A stretch of 64,000 nucleotides of DNA from Gammaproteobacteria bacterium (GTDB taxonomy: Bacteria > Pseudomonadota > Gammaproteobacteria > Pseudomonadales > UBA5518): the NCBI GenBank assembly GCA_016718385.1, contig JADKDK010000006.1, positions 515,109 to 579,108 of the forward strand, read 5' to 3'. The position numbers and the translations under genes were made by a program. The notes under the pieces are model-generated. The model did not search any database. It was not told the DNA's origin and saw only the letters and a list, made by a program, of their open reading frames with translations. How positions within the stretch are numbered: position 1 is the first letter of the stretch; every line of letters starts with the position of its first letter. Below are positions 9,414 to 18,277 of this stretch, one piece after another.

Positions 9414-11882
9414 ATGGAAGAACTCGACGACGCCGAACGCACCGAGGCCGCTGCGCAGGCCTTCTGGGAGCACAATCGCAGCTTCGTCGTCACCGAAGAC
9501 CCCGCGCGCGAGAAGTTCTACTGCCTGTCGATGTTCCCGTACCCGAGCGGACGCCTGCACATGGGGCACGTGCGCAACTACACGCTGGGCGACGTGATCG
9601 CGCGTTTCCACCGCATGCAGGGGCGCAACGTGCTGCAGCCGATGGGCTGGGACGCCTTCGGCCTGCCGGCCGAGAACGCCGCGATCCAGAACAACACCGC
9701 GCCGGCGCGCTGGACCTGGGCCAACATCGACTACATGCGCGGGCAGCTGCAGCGTCTCGGCTTCGCCTACGACTGGAGCCGCGAGCTCGCCACCTGCCAA
9801 CCCGCGTATTACCGCTGGGAGCAGTGGTTCTTCACGCGTCTCTACGAGAAGGGCCTAGCGTACAAGAAGGTCTCGGCGGTGAACTGGTGCCCGAAGGACG
9901 CCACCGTGCTCGCCAACGAGCAGGTGATCGAGGGCTGCTGCTGGCGCTGCGACACGCCGGTCGAGCGGCGCGAGATCCCGCAGTGGTTCATCCGCATCAC
10001 GGATTACGCCGAGGAACTGCTGAACGACCTCGACCAGCTCGAGCACTGGCCCGAGCAGGTCAAGACGATGCAGCGCAACTGGATCGGCAAGAGCCGCGGC
10101 ATCGAGATGAGCTTCCCCCTGGCCGCGCCGCTGGCGGGCATCACCGAGGTGCCGATCTACACCACGCGCCCCGACACGCTGCTCGGCGTGACCTGTCTCG
10201 CGATCGCCGGCGAGCACCCGCTGGCCAAGGCGCTGGCCGAAGGCCGCCCGGAGCTCGCGGACTTCATCGCCGAGTGCCGGCGCAGTTCCGTTGCCGAGGC
10301 CGACATGGCCACGATGGCGAAAAAAGGCCTGGATACCGGCCTGAAGGCGATACACCCGCTCAGCGGGCGCGAGCTGCCGATCTGGGTCGCGAACTTCGTG
10401 CTGATGGAATACGGCACCGGCGCGGTGATGAGCGTGCCGGGACACGACCAGCGCGACTGGGAGTTCGCGCGCGCCTACGGCCTGCCGATCGAGCAGGTGA
10501 TCGCGCCGCTGGATCCGGCCACGCCCTGCGACCTCGCGACGGCCGCGTTCACCGAGAAGGGACGGCTGCTCAATTCCGGCGAGTTCGACGGGCTCGGGTT
10601 CGAGCAGGCCTTCGATGCGATCGCCGCGCGCCTGGCCGCGAACGGCAAGGGCCGCGTGACGCTGAACTACCGCCTGCGCGACTGGGGCGTCTCGCGCCAG
10701 CGCTACTGGGGCGCGCCGATCCCGATGCTCTATCTCGCCGACGGCGGCGAGATCCCGGTACCGGCGGACCGCCTGCCGGTGCTGCTGCCCGAGGACGTGG
10801 AGATGAGCGGCGTGCAGTCGCCGCTCAAGGCCGATCCGGCGTGGCGCAGGACCACGCTGGCCGGCCAGGACGTGGAGCACGAGACCGACACCTTCGACAC
10901 CTTCATGGAGTCGTCGTGGTACTACGCGCGCTTCACCTGCCCCGACCTCGAGACCGCGATGCTCGACCCCGCGCGCGCCAACTACTGGTTGCCGGTGGAC
11001 CAGTACATCGGCGGCATCGAGCACGCGATCCTGCACCTGCTGTACTCGCGCTTCTTCCACAAGCTGATGCGTGACGAGGGCCTGGTGGCGAGCGACGAGC
11101 CGTTCACGCGGCTGTTGTGCCAGGGCATGGTGCTGAAGGACGGCGCCAAGATGTCCAAGTCCAAGGGCAACACCGTCGACCCCGAGGCGCTGATCGCGCG
11201 CTACGGCGCCGACACCGTGCGGCTGTTCATGATGTTCGCCGCGCCGCCCGAGCAGACACTGGAGTGGTCCGACGAGGGCGTGGCCGGTGCCAGCCGCTTC
11301 CTCAAGCGGCTGTGGAAGGCCGTTCACGCGCACCTGGCCGAGGGCAAGGTGCCGGGCGGCATCGATGTCGCCGCACTCGACGACGAGCAGCGCGCACTGC
11401 GCTGCAAGACCCACGAGACCATCGCGAAGGTCAGCGACGACTACGGCCGCCGCCAGACCTTCAACACCGCCATCGCGGCCGTGATGGAACTGCTCAACGA
11501 GATCGGCAGGCGCGGCGACCGCAGCTCGCCGGCGGGGCTCGCGGTGGAGCGCGAGGCGCTCGAAGCGGCGGTGCTGCTGCTGGCGCCGGTGGTGCCGCAC
11601 GCCGCGCACGCGCTGTGGCGCGCGCTGGGCCACGACACGCCGGTGATCGACACACCGTGGCCGCGCGCCGACGCGTCGGCGATGCAGCGCAGCCACATCG
11701 AGCTGGTGGTCCAGGTGAACGGCAAGCTGCGCGGGCGCGTGAGCGCGCCGGCTGACGCCGCGCGCGAGGAGCTCGAACGCCTGGCGCTCGCCGACGAGCA
11801 CGTGCAGCGCTTCGTCGACGGCAAGCCGGTGCGCAAGATCATCGTGGTGCCGGGCAAGCTCGTGAACGTCGTGCTCGGGTAG
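9414..11882 (+). CDS. leuS: Leucyl-tRNA synthetase
   Basis: 822-residue class I aminoacyl-tRNA synthetase charging tRNA-Leu. The HIGH motif is HMGH at 49-52 within CLSMFPYPSGRLHMGHVRNY; KMSKS is at 579-583 in GAKMSKSKGNTVDP. The CP1 editing domain lies between (TTRPDTLLGVTCLAIAGEHP, then GTGAVMSVPGHDQRDWEFA), and the C-terminal anticodon-binding and LSD regions follow. Start ATG at 9414 gives MEELDDAERTEAAAQAFW, matching the usual N-terminus. Length is slightly shorter than the E. coli enzyme but all landmarks are present. lptE follows after 6 bases. Confidence 0.98.
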   Translation: MEELDDAERTEAAAQAFWEHNRSFVVTEDPAREKFYCLSMFPYPSGRLHMGHVRNYTLGDVIARFHRMQGRNVLQPMGWDAFGLPAENAAIQNNTAPARWTWANIDYMRGQLQRLGFAYDWSRELATCQPAYYRWEQWFFTRLYEKGLAYKKVSAVNWCPKDATVLANEQVIEGCCWRCDTPVERREIPQWFIRITDYAEELLNDLDQLEHWPEQVKTMQRNWIGKSRGIEMSFPLAAPLAGITEVPIYTTRPDTLLGVTCLAIAGEHPLAKALAEGRPELADFIAECRRSSVAEADMATMAKKGLDTGLKAIHPLSGRELPIWVANFVLMEYGTGAVMSVPGHDQRDWEFARAYGLPIEQVIAPLDPATPCDLATAAFTEKGRLLNSGEFDGLGFEQAFDAIAARLAANGKGRVTLNYRLRDWGVSRQRYWGAPIPMLYLADGGEIPVPADRLPVLLPEDVEMSGVQSPLKADPAWRRTTLAGQDVEHETDTFDTFMESSWYYARFTCPDLETAMLDPARANYWLPVDQYIGGIEHAILHLLYSRFFHKLMRDEGLVASDEPFTRLLCQGMVLKDGAKMSKSKGNTVDPEALIARYGADTVRLFMMFAAPPEQTLEWSDEGVAGASRFLKRLWKAVHAHLAEGKVPGGIDVAALDDEQRALRCKTHETIAKVSDDYGRRQTFNTAIAAVMELLNEIGRRGDRSSPAGLAVEREALEAAVLLLAPVVPHAAHALWRALGHDTPVIDTPWPRADASAMQRSHIELVVQVNGKLRGRVSAPADAAREELERLALADEHVQRFVDGKPVRKIIVVPGKLVNVVLG

Positions 11883-11888
11883 GCCGCC

Positions 11889-12401
11889 ATGCGCAACACA
11901 CTGCTCCGTAGCGTCTCGCTCGCCCTGATCACCGTCCTGACCCTGGCTGGCTGCGGCTGGCATCCGCGCGGCTCCCAGGAAGTCCCGCTGCAACTGCGCC
12001 AGTTGCGCCTCGTGTCGGAGCAGCCCAACGCCGCGCTCACCCTGAAGCTGCGCCGCGCGCTGCAGGGCGCCGGCGTCGAGCTCGTCGACGTCGCCGGCAC
12101 CGGACCGTCGCTGCACATCGGCACGGAGCAGCGCGTGTCGCGCAAGGTCTCGCTCGACCGCGACGCGCGCAGTGCCGAGCAGGAGATGCGCGTCTCGGTG
12201 GCCTTCGATCTGCGCAACGCCGACGGCGAGGTGGTGTTCGGCCCGCGCACCGCCAGCGCGAGCCGCATCTACGCCTTCGACCCCAACAGCATCATCGCCA
12301 AGCAGGACGAGGAGAACCTCATCTACCAGGAGTTGCTGGACAACGTCGTGGGCCAGGTCTTCCGCCAATTGCGCCGCGCGCAAGCCGGCCTGGCGCCCTA
12401 G
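11889..12401 (+). CDS. lptE: LPS-assembly lipoprotein LptE
   Basis: 170-residue outer-membrane lipoprotein that plugs the LptD barrel and helps insert lipopolysaccharide in the outer leaflet. The signal peptide ends in lipobox LAGC (cysteine 22), followed by GWHPRGS, the typical LptE start of mature protein. The FDPNSIIAKQDEENLIYQEL region matches the conserved C-terminal helix. It lies between leuS and holA, its standard position in gammaproteobacteria. Confidence 0.93.
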   Translation: MRNTLLRSVSLALITVLTLAGCGWHPRGSQEVPLQLRQLRLVSEQPNAALTLKLRRALQGAGVELVDVAGTGPSLHIGTEQRVSRKVSLDRDARSAEQEMRVSVAFDLRNADGEVVFGPRTASASRIYAFDPNSIIAKQDEENLIYQELLDNVVGQVFRQLRRAQAGLAP

Positions 12402-12409
12402 GCACCACC

Positions 12410-13417
12410 GTGCGTATCCGCGCCGAGGATTTCCCCGCAAGACTCGAGGCGCGGCTGTTTCCGTTCTACCTGATCTTCGGCGACGAGCCGCTGCTGGTGC
12501 AGGAATGCGCCGATGCGCTGCGCTCGACCTGCCGCGACGGCGGCATCGGGGAGCGGCAGGTGTTCGACGTGGACGCCGGCTTCGACTGGAACCGCCTGGG
12601 CGCGGAGTGCAGCGGTCTGTCGCTGTTCGGCGACCGCAAGCTGATCGAGGTGCGCCTCGCCGGCGCCAAGCTGGGCGCCGAGGGCAGCGCGATGCTGCGC
12701 GAGCTCGCGGCGCAGCCGGCATCCGACAACGTGGTGCTGGTGCTCGGCGGCAAGCTCGACCGCGACGTGGAGAAATCCGCGTGGTTCCGCGCCCTCGACG
12801 AGGCCGGCGCCACGGTCAGGGCCTGGCCGCTCAGGCGCAACGAGCTGCCGGGCTGGATCGGCCAGCGCCTGCGCGCCGCCGGTTTCAAGCCCAGCCCCGA
12901 CGCGCTGGCGCTGCTGGCCGAGCGCGTCGAGGGCAACCTGCTCGCCGCGCGCCAGGAGATCGACAAGCTCGCGCTGCTGGCGGAGCCTGGCCCGCTGGAC
13001 GCCGCCACGCTGGCGGCGCTGGTGAACGACTCCGCGCGCTACTCGGTCTACGATCTCTGCGACCGCGCGCTCGAGGGCGATCGCGCCGCCGCGGTGCGCA
13101 CGCTCACGGGATTGCGCGCCGAGGGCACCGAGGCGACCATCGTGCTGTGGGCGCTCGCCGAGGAGTTCCGTCGCCTGCTGCGCATCGGGCGCCGCCGCGC
13201 CAGCGGGGAAGGCAGCGAGCAGGCCATGAGAGCCGAGCGCGGCAAACCCTACAGCGAGGCCGCGTTCCGTCGCCTCGGGCATCAGGGCCTGCAGCAACTG
13301 CTGCGACTGGCCGCCGAGGTGGATCGCTGCATCAAGGGACTGGACAAGCGCGATGCCTGGGACGCGCTGCTGGAGCTGGTGGTGCGCGCAGGCCGTCCCG
13401 CCAACCCCCGCCCGTAG
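12410..13417 (+). CDS. holA: DNA polymerase III subunit delta
   Basis: 335-residue clamp-loader wrench subunit that opens the beta sliding clamp. The N-terminus MRIRAEDFPARLEARLFPFYLIFGDEPLLVQECADALR is followed by LFGDRKLIEVRL and, in the C-terminal region, NDSARYSVYDLCDRALEGD. GTG start 8 bases after lptE. The family P-loop is degenerate, as expected for delta. Its stop TAG (13415-13417) is the TAG in the GTAG head of repeat copy 2. Confidence 0.95.
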   Translation: MRIRAEDFPARLEARLFPFYLIFGDEPLLVQECADALRSTCRDGGIGERQVFDVDAGFDWNRLGAECSGLSLFGDRKLIEVRLAGAKLGAEGSAMLRELAAQPASDNVVLVLGGKLDRDVEKSAWFRALDEAGATVRAWPLRRNELPGWIGQRLRAAGFKPSPDALALLAERVEGNLLAARQEIDKLALLAEPGPLDAATLAALVNDSARYSVYDLCDRALEGDRAAAVRTLTGLRAEGTEATIVLWALAEEFRRLLRIGRRRASGEGSEQAMRAERGKPYSEAAFRRLGHQGLQQLLRLAAEVDRCIKGLDKRDAWDALLELVVRAGRPANPRP

Positions 13418-13479
13418 GTCGGCATTCATGCCGACTGGTGCCTGGCCGGGTGCTGCTGTCGCCATGAATGGCGACCTAC
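13414..13479. repeat. 66-bp GTAG-type palindromic element, copy 2
   Basis: Same architecture as copy 1, here with perfect GTAG at the left end and CTAC (inverted GTAG) at the right. It sits exactly between convergent holA and the GST remnant and supplies TAG stop codons to both: holA reads CCG-TAG into the left end, and the minus-strand GST reads CCG-TAG into the right end (13476-13478). Confidence 0.92.
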
Positions 13480-14165
13480 GGCGCCTGCCGCAAATCCTGC
13501 GTGATCGTCCCGGCTGCCGCGATATCCGCTTCGTGCGGCTCGTCACGCCAGGGTTCGGCGAGCGCGGCAGCGTACCAGTCGCGCATCGCCGGCAGCGCGA
13601 GCAGCCGCGCAGCGCGAGGCCGCCGCGGGCTGCGCGAGCGGCAGGCCATAGGTCTGCACGCGAAACGCCACCGGCGCGTAGAACGCGTCCACCGCGCCGA
13701 AGGCCGCTCCCGCCAGGAAGGGTCCGCCGAAACGGGCCAGGCCTTCGGCCCACAAGGCCTCGAGACGCGCGAGGTCGGCGCGCAGGTCCGCGGGGAGTTC
13801 ATTCAACCGCACGCGCTGCCCGCAGCTCATGCTCGCGCGCTGGCGCAGCGCACCGAAGCCCGAATGCATCTCGGCGGCGGCCGAGCGCGCCCAGCGCGGG
13901 CGCGCGCATCGGACGGCCAGACTCCGGCATGGCGTTCGGCGAGGTATTCCGCGATCGCCAGCGAATCCCACACCACCGTTGCACCGTCATGCAGGCAGGG
14001 CACCTTGCCCGTGGGCGAGAACGCGCGGAAACGCTCGAGGTTCGAACCCGGCGCGAAGGGGAACAGGCGCTCGTCGAAGGCGATACCGAGTTCGCGCATC
14101 AGCACCCACGGGCGCAGCGACCACGACGAATAGTTCTTGTTGGCGATATAGAGCGCGTACTTGGG
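13476..14165 (-). pseudogene. Glutathione S-transferase family gene, at least two frameshifts and no start codon
   Basis: Three minus-strand segments join into one GST. Segment 1 covers the thioredoxin-like domain (YIANKNYSSWSLRPWVLMRE, then FSPTGKVPCLHDGATVVWDS), about 14165-13895. Segment 2 is the all-helical domain (AEMHSGFGALRQRASMSCGQ, then FGAVDAFYAPVAFRVQTYG), about 13895-13615. Segment 3 is the tail RLLALPAMRDWYAAAL to the stop at 13476. Breaks of one base fall near 13895 and 13615, both in GC runs. No ATG, GTG or TTG precedes the first conserved residues in frame; the first is an internal GTG at 14105. Either repeated indel errors or real decay; the absent start favours decay slightly. 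The family conjugates glutathione to electrophiles. Confidence 0.75.
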
Positions 14166-14280
14166 GACTCCTCTCCCGGCGACCCGTCTACCCCAGGGCC
14201 CGCGCGGGAACCGCGCCGGATTACCTTCATCGAGTCCAAGCCGGTCGGGGAATCGATGAATCCCGGCCCACGCTGCGGAA

Positions 14281-15264
14281 TCAGGATTTCAGGAGGCCGA
14301 GGTCCACCTGCTTGTCGGCGTGATAGGACGAGCGCACCAGCGGCGCGCTCGCCACGCTGCGAAAGCCCAGCGATTCGGCGATGCCCCCGAGTTCCTCGAA
14401 CTCCGCCGGCGGCACGAAGCGGTCGACCGGCAGATGGTTGCGGCTGGGCTGCAGGTACTGCCCGAGCGTCAGCATGTCGACGTCGTGGGCACGCAGGTCG
14501 CGCATCACCTCGACCACTTCCTCGTTGGTCTCCCCGAGACCGAGCATCAGTCCGGACTTCGTGAGTACCTCGGGGCAACGCTGTTTGTACTGCCCCAACA
14601 GGTCCAGCGACCAGGCGTAATCCGAGCCGGGACGCGACTGCAGGTACAGCCGCGGCACGGTCTCGAGATTGTGGTTGAACACATCCGGCGGCTCGCGCTC
14701 GAGGATGCCGAGCGCAACGTCCATGCGGCCGCGGAAATCGGGCACCAGCACCTCGACGCGGATGCCGGGGTTCAGGGCGCGCGTCTCGCGGATGCAGGCG
14801 GCGAAATGCGCTGCTCCGCCGTCGTGCAGGTCGTCGCGGTCGACGGAGGTCACGACCACGTAGCGCAGCTTCATTTCCGCGATCGCCTCGGCCAGCCCGC
14901 GCGGCTCCCCGGCATCGAGCGGGTTCGGACGCCCGTGGGCGACGTCACAGAACGGGCAGCGTCGCGTGCAGATCTCGCCCATGATCATGAAGGTCGCGGT
15001 GCCAGCGCTGAAGCATTCCCCCAGGTTCGGGCAGGCCGCCTCCTCGCAGACCGAGGCGAGCTTGTGGCGGCGCAGTATCTCCTTGATGCGCGTGACCTCT
15101 GGCGAGGCCGGCACGCGCACGCGGATCCAGTCCGGCTTGCGCGGCAGCTCGACGGTGGGAATGACCTTCACCGGGATACGCGCGACCTTCTCGGCGCCGC
15201 GCAGCTTCTCGCCCTGCACCACCTTGCGCGGCGCGGGGCGCGAGGGAGTCGATTGTTCTGTCAC
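14281..15264 (-). CDS. lipA: Lipoyl synthase LipA
   Basis: 327-residue radical-SAM enzyme inserting two sulfurs into the protein-bound octanoyl chain to make lipoate on E2 and GcvH proteins. The auxiliary cluster cysteines lie in CEEAACPNLGECF and the SAM cluster motif is CTRRCPFC. VVVTSVDRDDLHDGGAAHF and the C-terminal VASAPLVRSSYHA are diagnostic. It is normally adjacent to lipB; here an M13 peptidase separates the two. About 115 bases with no feature separate its stop from the GST remnant. Confidence 0.97.
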   Translation of the reverse strand: MTEQSTPSRPAPRKVVQGEKLRGAEKVARIPVKVIPTVELPRKPDWIRVRVPASPEVTRIKEILRRHKLASVCEEAACPNLGECFSAGTATFMIMGEICTRRCPFCDVAHGRPNPLDAGEPRGLAEAIAEMKLRYVVVTSVDRDDLHDGGAAHFAACIRETRALNPGIRVEVLVPDFRGRMDVALGILEREPPDVFNHNLETVPRLYLQSRPGSDYAWSLDLLGQYKQRCPEVLTKSGLMLGLGETNEEVVEVMRDLRAHDVDMLTLGQYLQPSRNHLPVDRFVPPAEFEELGGIAESLGFRSVASAPLVRSSYHADKQVDLGLLKS

Positions 15265-15297
15265 GGTTGTGCCCCCACGGCTCTACAAGGAACAGGC

Positions 15298-15347
15298 GTA
15301 GGAGCGGGCCATGCCCGCGACCGTTCGCGGGCATGGCCCGCTCCTAC
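15298..15347. repeat. Perfect 50-bp palindrome with GTAG ends
   Basis: Two perfectly complementary 23-base arms (15298-15320 and 15325-15347) flank a 4-base loop, CCGT. The outer ends read GTAGGAGCGGG and CCCGCTCCTAC, so GTAG heads the element on both strands. It lies between the M13 peptidase stop and the lipA start, both transcribed leftward. There is no T tract on either side, so it is more like a REP/BIME element than a simple intrinsic terminator, though it may limit transcription into lipA. Confidence 0.93.
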
Positions 15348-15372
15348 AGGATCATCATCCGACGGCGCCAAT

Positions 15373-17442
15373 CTACCAGATCTTCACGCGTTCGTCGGGC
15401 GGCAGGTACATGCCGTCGCCTTCCTTCACGCCGAAGGCGGCGTAGAAGGGCGTGAAGTTGCGCAACACCCCGAGCACGCGATAACGCGCCGGGGAGTGCG
15501 GATCGCTGACCAGCATCGAGCGCAGCATTTCCTCGCGCATGCTGGCGCGGTTGGCCTGCGCGAAGCCGATGAAGAAGCGCTGGTCGCCGCTCAGGCCGTC
15601 GATCACCGGTGCTTCCTTGCCGCCCAGCGACGCCCGGTAGGCGCGGTAGGCAATGGTGATGCCGGTCAGATCCGCGATGTTCTCGCCCAGCGTGAGCTTG
15701 CCCTTGATCGACATGTCCGGCAGCGGGCGGAAGGCGTTGTACTGCTCGACGAGCTTCGCGGCGGCCTGCTCGAAGTGCTCGGCATCCGCGGCGCTCCACC
15801 AGTCCTGGAGCTTGCCGTAAGGATCGAAGGCGCGGCCCTTGTCATCGAAGGCATGCCCGATCTCGTGACCGATCACGTAGCCGATGGCGCCGTAGTTCAC
15901 CGCCGGGTCGGCGGCCATGTTGAAGTTCGGCGGCTGCAGGAAGCCGGCCGGGAACACGATCTCGTTCATGAACGGCTGGTGGTAGGCGTTGACGGTCTGC
16001 GGCGTCATTTCCCACTCGGCGCGGTCGATCGGCTGGTCGAGCTTCGCGAGCTGGTAGCGGTACTCGAAGGCCGAGGCGCGCGCGAGGTTGCCGAGCGGGT
16101 CGTCGGCGCGGATCTCGAGGCCCGCGTAGTCGCGCCACTTGTCCGGGTAGCCGATCTTGGTCGCGAGCCGGGCGCGCTTCGCCTCGGCCTTCGCCCGCGT
16201 CTCGGGGCTCATCCACTCGAGCTCGGTGATGCCGGCGCGGAAGGCCTCCAGCAGGTTGCCGACCAGTTCGAGCATCGCCTGCTTGTGGTCCGCCGGGAAG
16301 TAGCGCTCGACGTAGACCTGCCCCACGGCCTCGCCGGCCAGCGCGTCGATCGCGCGCACGGCGCGCTTCCACTCCGGCGCCAGCTCCGCGAGGCCGAACA
16401 CCTCGCGCTGCATGAACTCGAAGTTCGCGCGCTCGAACTCGCCCGAGAGCCAGGGCGCGGCGGAGTTCAGCGCGTGGTAGCGCAGGTAGTCCTTCCACGC
16501 CGCGAGCGGGAACTCGCCGACGATCGCGCCGATCTGCTTCACGTAGCTCAGCTGCGCCGCCATCAGTTCGGGCCGCGCGCCGAGGCCCGCGGCGTCGATG
16601 TAGCGGGGCCACGCGAAATCGGGCGCGAGCGAGGCCAGCTGCGCGGCCGGCACCATGTTGTAGAGCTTCTTCATGTCGCGGTTCTCTTCGGCCGGCCAGT
16701 GCAGCTCGGCCAGCCGCGTCTCGATCGCGAACACCGCCTGCCCCTGTTCCGGCGTGCCGCCGAAGCCCCCGAGACCGAGCAGCTTCGCGATGTAGCCGGG
16801 ATAGGCCGCGCGGATCTTGCGGAACTTCTCGTCGTCGCGCAGGTAGTAGTCGCGATCCGGCAGCGCGATGCCGCTCTGCCAGATGTAGGGCACGTAGCGG
16901 TCCGCGGCGCCCGGGTCCTGCACCACGCCGACGGCGAGCGGCGCGTCGATGCCGAGCAGCTGCGCGGCGCCGAACGCCGCGGCCAGGGACTCGGCCGAGT
17001 CGATCGCATCGATGCGCGCCAGCGTGTCCGCGATCGGCGCCACGCCGCGGCCCTCGACCAGCGACTGGTCCGTGAGGCTGGCGAAAAAGTCGCCGATCTT
17101 GCGCGCGACCGAGTCCGGCCCGAGATCGCGGCGAGCGGCCATCTCCTCGATGATCGCGCGCTGGCGCGCCTCGCTCTCGGCGCGCAGCTCCGGCACCACG
17201 CCCCACCAGGTGCGATCCGGCGGTATCGCGGTGGCGGCGATCCAGCCGCCGTTCACCCAGGCGAAGAAGTCGTCCTGCGGCCGCACCGTGGCGTCGAAGC
17301 CGCCGCGGTCGATGCCGCTGGCGTTGGCGTAGGGCGATGCGGCGGGCGCGGCGGGCGCGGCGGGCGCGGCCAGCGGGGCACAGGCGAAGCCGCCGAGCAA
17401 CACGGCGGCGCAGAGCGAGGGCAGCGAGAAACGGCGTTTCAT
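15373..17442 (-). CDS. M13 family zinc metallopeptidase (neprilysin/PepO-like)
   Basis: 689-residue secreted endopeptidase. An N-terminal signal peptide (MKRRFSLPSLCAAVLLGGFAC) is followed by an Ala/Pro linker. M13 landmarks follow: DDFFAWVNGGW, VNAYHQPFMNEIVFPAGFLQ, the zinc motif HEIGH in GYVIGHEIGHAFDDKGRAFD, and the third ligand in GENIADLTG. The C-terminus MYLPPDERVKIW is typical. Start at 17442 places the signal peptide first; the open frame further upstream has no family similarity. A cysteine at the end of the signal could mark a lipoprotein, but GFAC is a poor lipobox. It interrupts the usual lipA-lipB pair. Confidence 0.93.
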   Translation of the reverse strand: MKRRFSLPSLCAAVLLGGFACAPLAAPAAPAAPAASPYANASGIDRGGFDATVRPQDDFFAWVNGGWIAATAIPPDRTWWGVVPELRAESEARQRAIIEEMAARRDLGPDSVARKIGDFFASLTDQSLVEGRGVAPIADTLARIDAIDSAESLAAAFGAAQLLGIDAPLAVGVVQDPGAADRYVPYIWQSGIALPDRDYYLRDDEKFRKIRAAYPGYIAKLLGLGGFGGTPEQGQAVFAIETRLAELHWPAEENRDMKKLYNMVPAAQLASLAPDFAWPRYIDAAGLGARPELMAAQLSYVKQIGAIVGEFPLAAWKDYLRYHALNSAAPWLSGEFERANFEFMQREVFGLAELAPEWKRAVRAIDALAGEAVGQVYVERYFPADHKQAMLELVGNLLEAFRAGITELEWMSPETRAKAEAKRARLATKIGYPDKWRDYAGLEIRADDPLGNLARASAFEYRYQLAKLDQPIDRAEWEMTPQTVNAYHQPFMNEIVFPAGFLQPPNFNMAADPAVNYGAIGYVIGHEIGHAFDDKGRAFDPYGKLQDWWSAADAEHFEQAAAKLVEQYNAFRPLPDMSIKGKLTLGENIADLTGITIAYRAYRASLGGKEAPVIDGLSGDQRFFIGFAQANRASMREEMLRSMLVSDPHSPARYRVLGVLRNFTPFYAAFGVKEGDGMYLPPDERVKIW

Positions 17443-17587
17443 CGGGGATTCCACTGGGCTTGTTCGGGTACCGGCCGCGCGGCCGGCGTTACGTTGCCGC
17501 CCGCGGCGCGGATCATGCGGGGAAGTGCAGGCGGCCGCGCGGGCGGCGCGACGCAACGTCGCCACGGCGCGACGGGACGCGGCATCG

Positions 17588-18277
17588 TCATGGTTCCGGG
17601 AGCTCCGCACCAGCGTGCTCGCGCACCACGGCCGGATCGTAGCCGAACGCGGCCAGGAGCTCGCCGAGCAGCAGTGACTCGACGCGCGCACGCGAGAGGT
17701 CGGTCCCGGCGGGCACCCGATCCGCGATGCGGGTCACGGCCATGCCGGGGTGCCCGCAGGGATTGATGCGGGCGAAGGCGCCGAGGTCCGGATCGACGTT
17801 CAGGGCGAGCCCGTGAAAGCAGCAGCCGCGGCGCACGCGCAGGCCGAGCGCCGCGATCTTCGCGCCGTCGACGTAGACGCCGGGCGCGTCGCGGCGCGCC
17901 ACGCCCTCGATGCCGAAGTGGGCCAGCGTCGCGATGATCGCCGCCTCCATGCGATCGACCAGTTCGCGCACCCCGAGCCCGAGCCGGCGCAGGTCCAGCA
18001 TCAGGTAGGCCACGCACTGCCCCGGCCCGTGCCAGGTCACCTGCCCGCCGCGATCGACGTGGATCACCGGGGTCTCGCCGGGATCGAGCAGGTGCTCGCG
18101 CCTGCCGGCCTGCCCCAGCGTGAACACCGCGGGATGCTGCAACAGCCAGATGCGGTCCGGGCTCGCGGGCGTGCGGGTGTCGGTGTAGTCCTGCATCGCG
18201 CGCCAGGCGCGCGCGTAATCGACCATCGCGAAGCGCCCGACCTCGACCGGGATGCAGTGCCGGGCCGTACCGCTCAC
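17588..18277 (-). CDS. lipB: Octanoyltransferase LipB
   Basis: 229-residue enzyme transferring octanoate from acyl-carrier protein to lipoyl domains, the first step of endogenous lipoate synthesis. Visible motifs are VDRGGQVTWHGPGQCVAYLMLDLRR in the active-site region, the general-base lysine in DGAKIAALG, and the nucleophile cysteine in RINPCGHPG. The ATG overlaps the stop of the DUF493 gene, so ybeD-lipB are translationally coupled. About 145 bases without a gene follow before the M13 peptidase start. Confidence 0.96.
   Translation of the reverse strand: MSGTARHCIPVEVGRFAMVDYARAWRAMQDYTDTRTPASPDRIWLLQHPAVFTLGQAGRREHLLDPGETPVIHVDRGGQVTWHGPGQCVAYLMLDLRRLGLGVRELVDRMEAAIIATLAHFGIEGVARRDAPGVYVDGAKIAALGLRVRRGCCFHGLALNVDPDLGAFARINPCGHPGMAVTRIADRVPAGTDLSRARVESLLLGELLAAFGYDPAVVREHAGAELPEP

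Noticed and set aside
9855..12722. 955-codon open frame on the minus strand opposite leuS, lptE and holA
   Set aside because: It mirrors the third-codon GC bias of well-supported plus-strand genes and encodes Arg/Ala/His-rich low-complexity protein without a recognisable domain.
15298..15347. Intrinsic transcription terminator
   Set aside because: The stem is long and perfect but lacks a T tract on either strand, and it starts and ends with GTAG like the REP elements.
14320..17766. 1148-codon plus-strand open frame opposite lipA and the M13 peptidase
   Set aside because: Antisense shadow of two well-recognised enzymes, with composition typical of such shadows in high-GC DNA.
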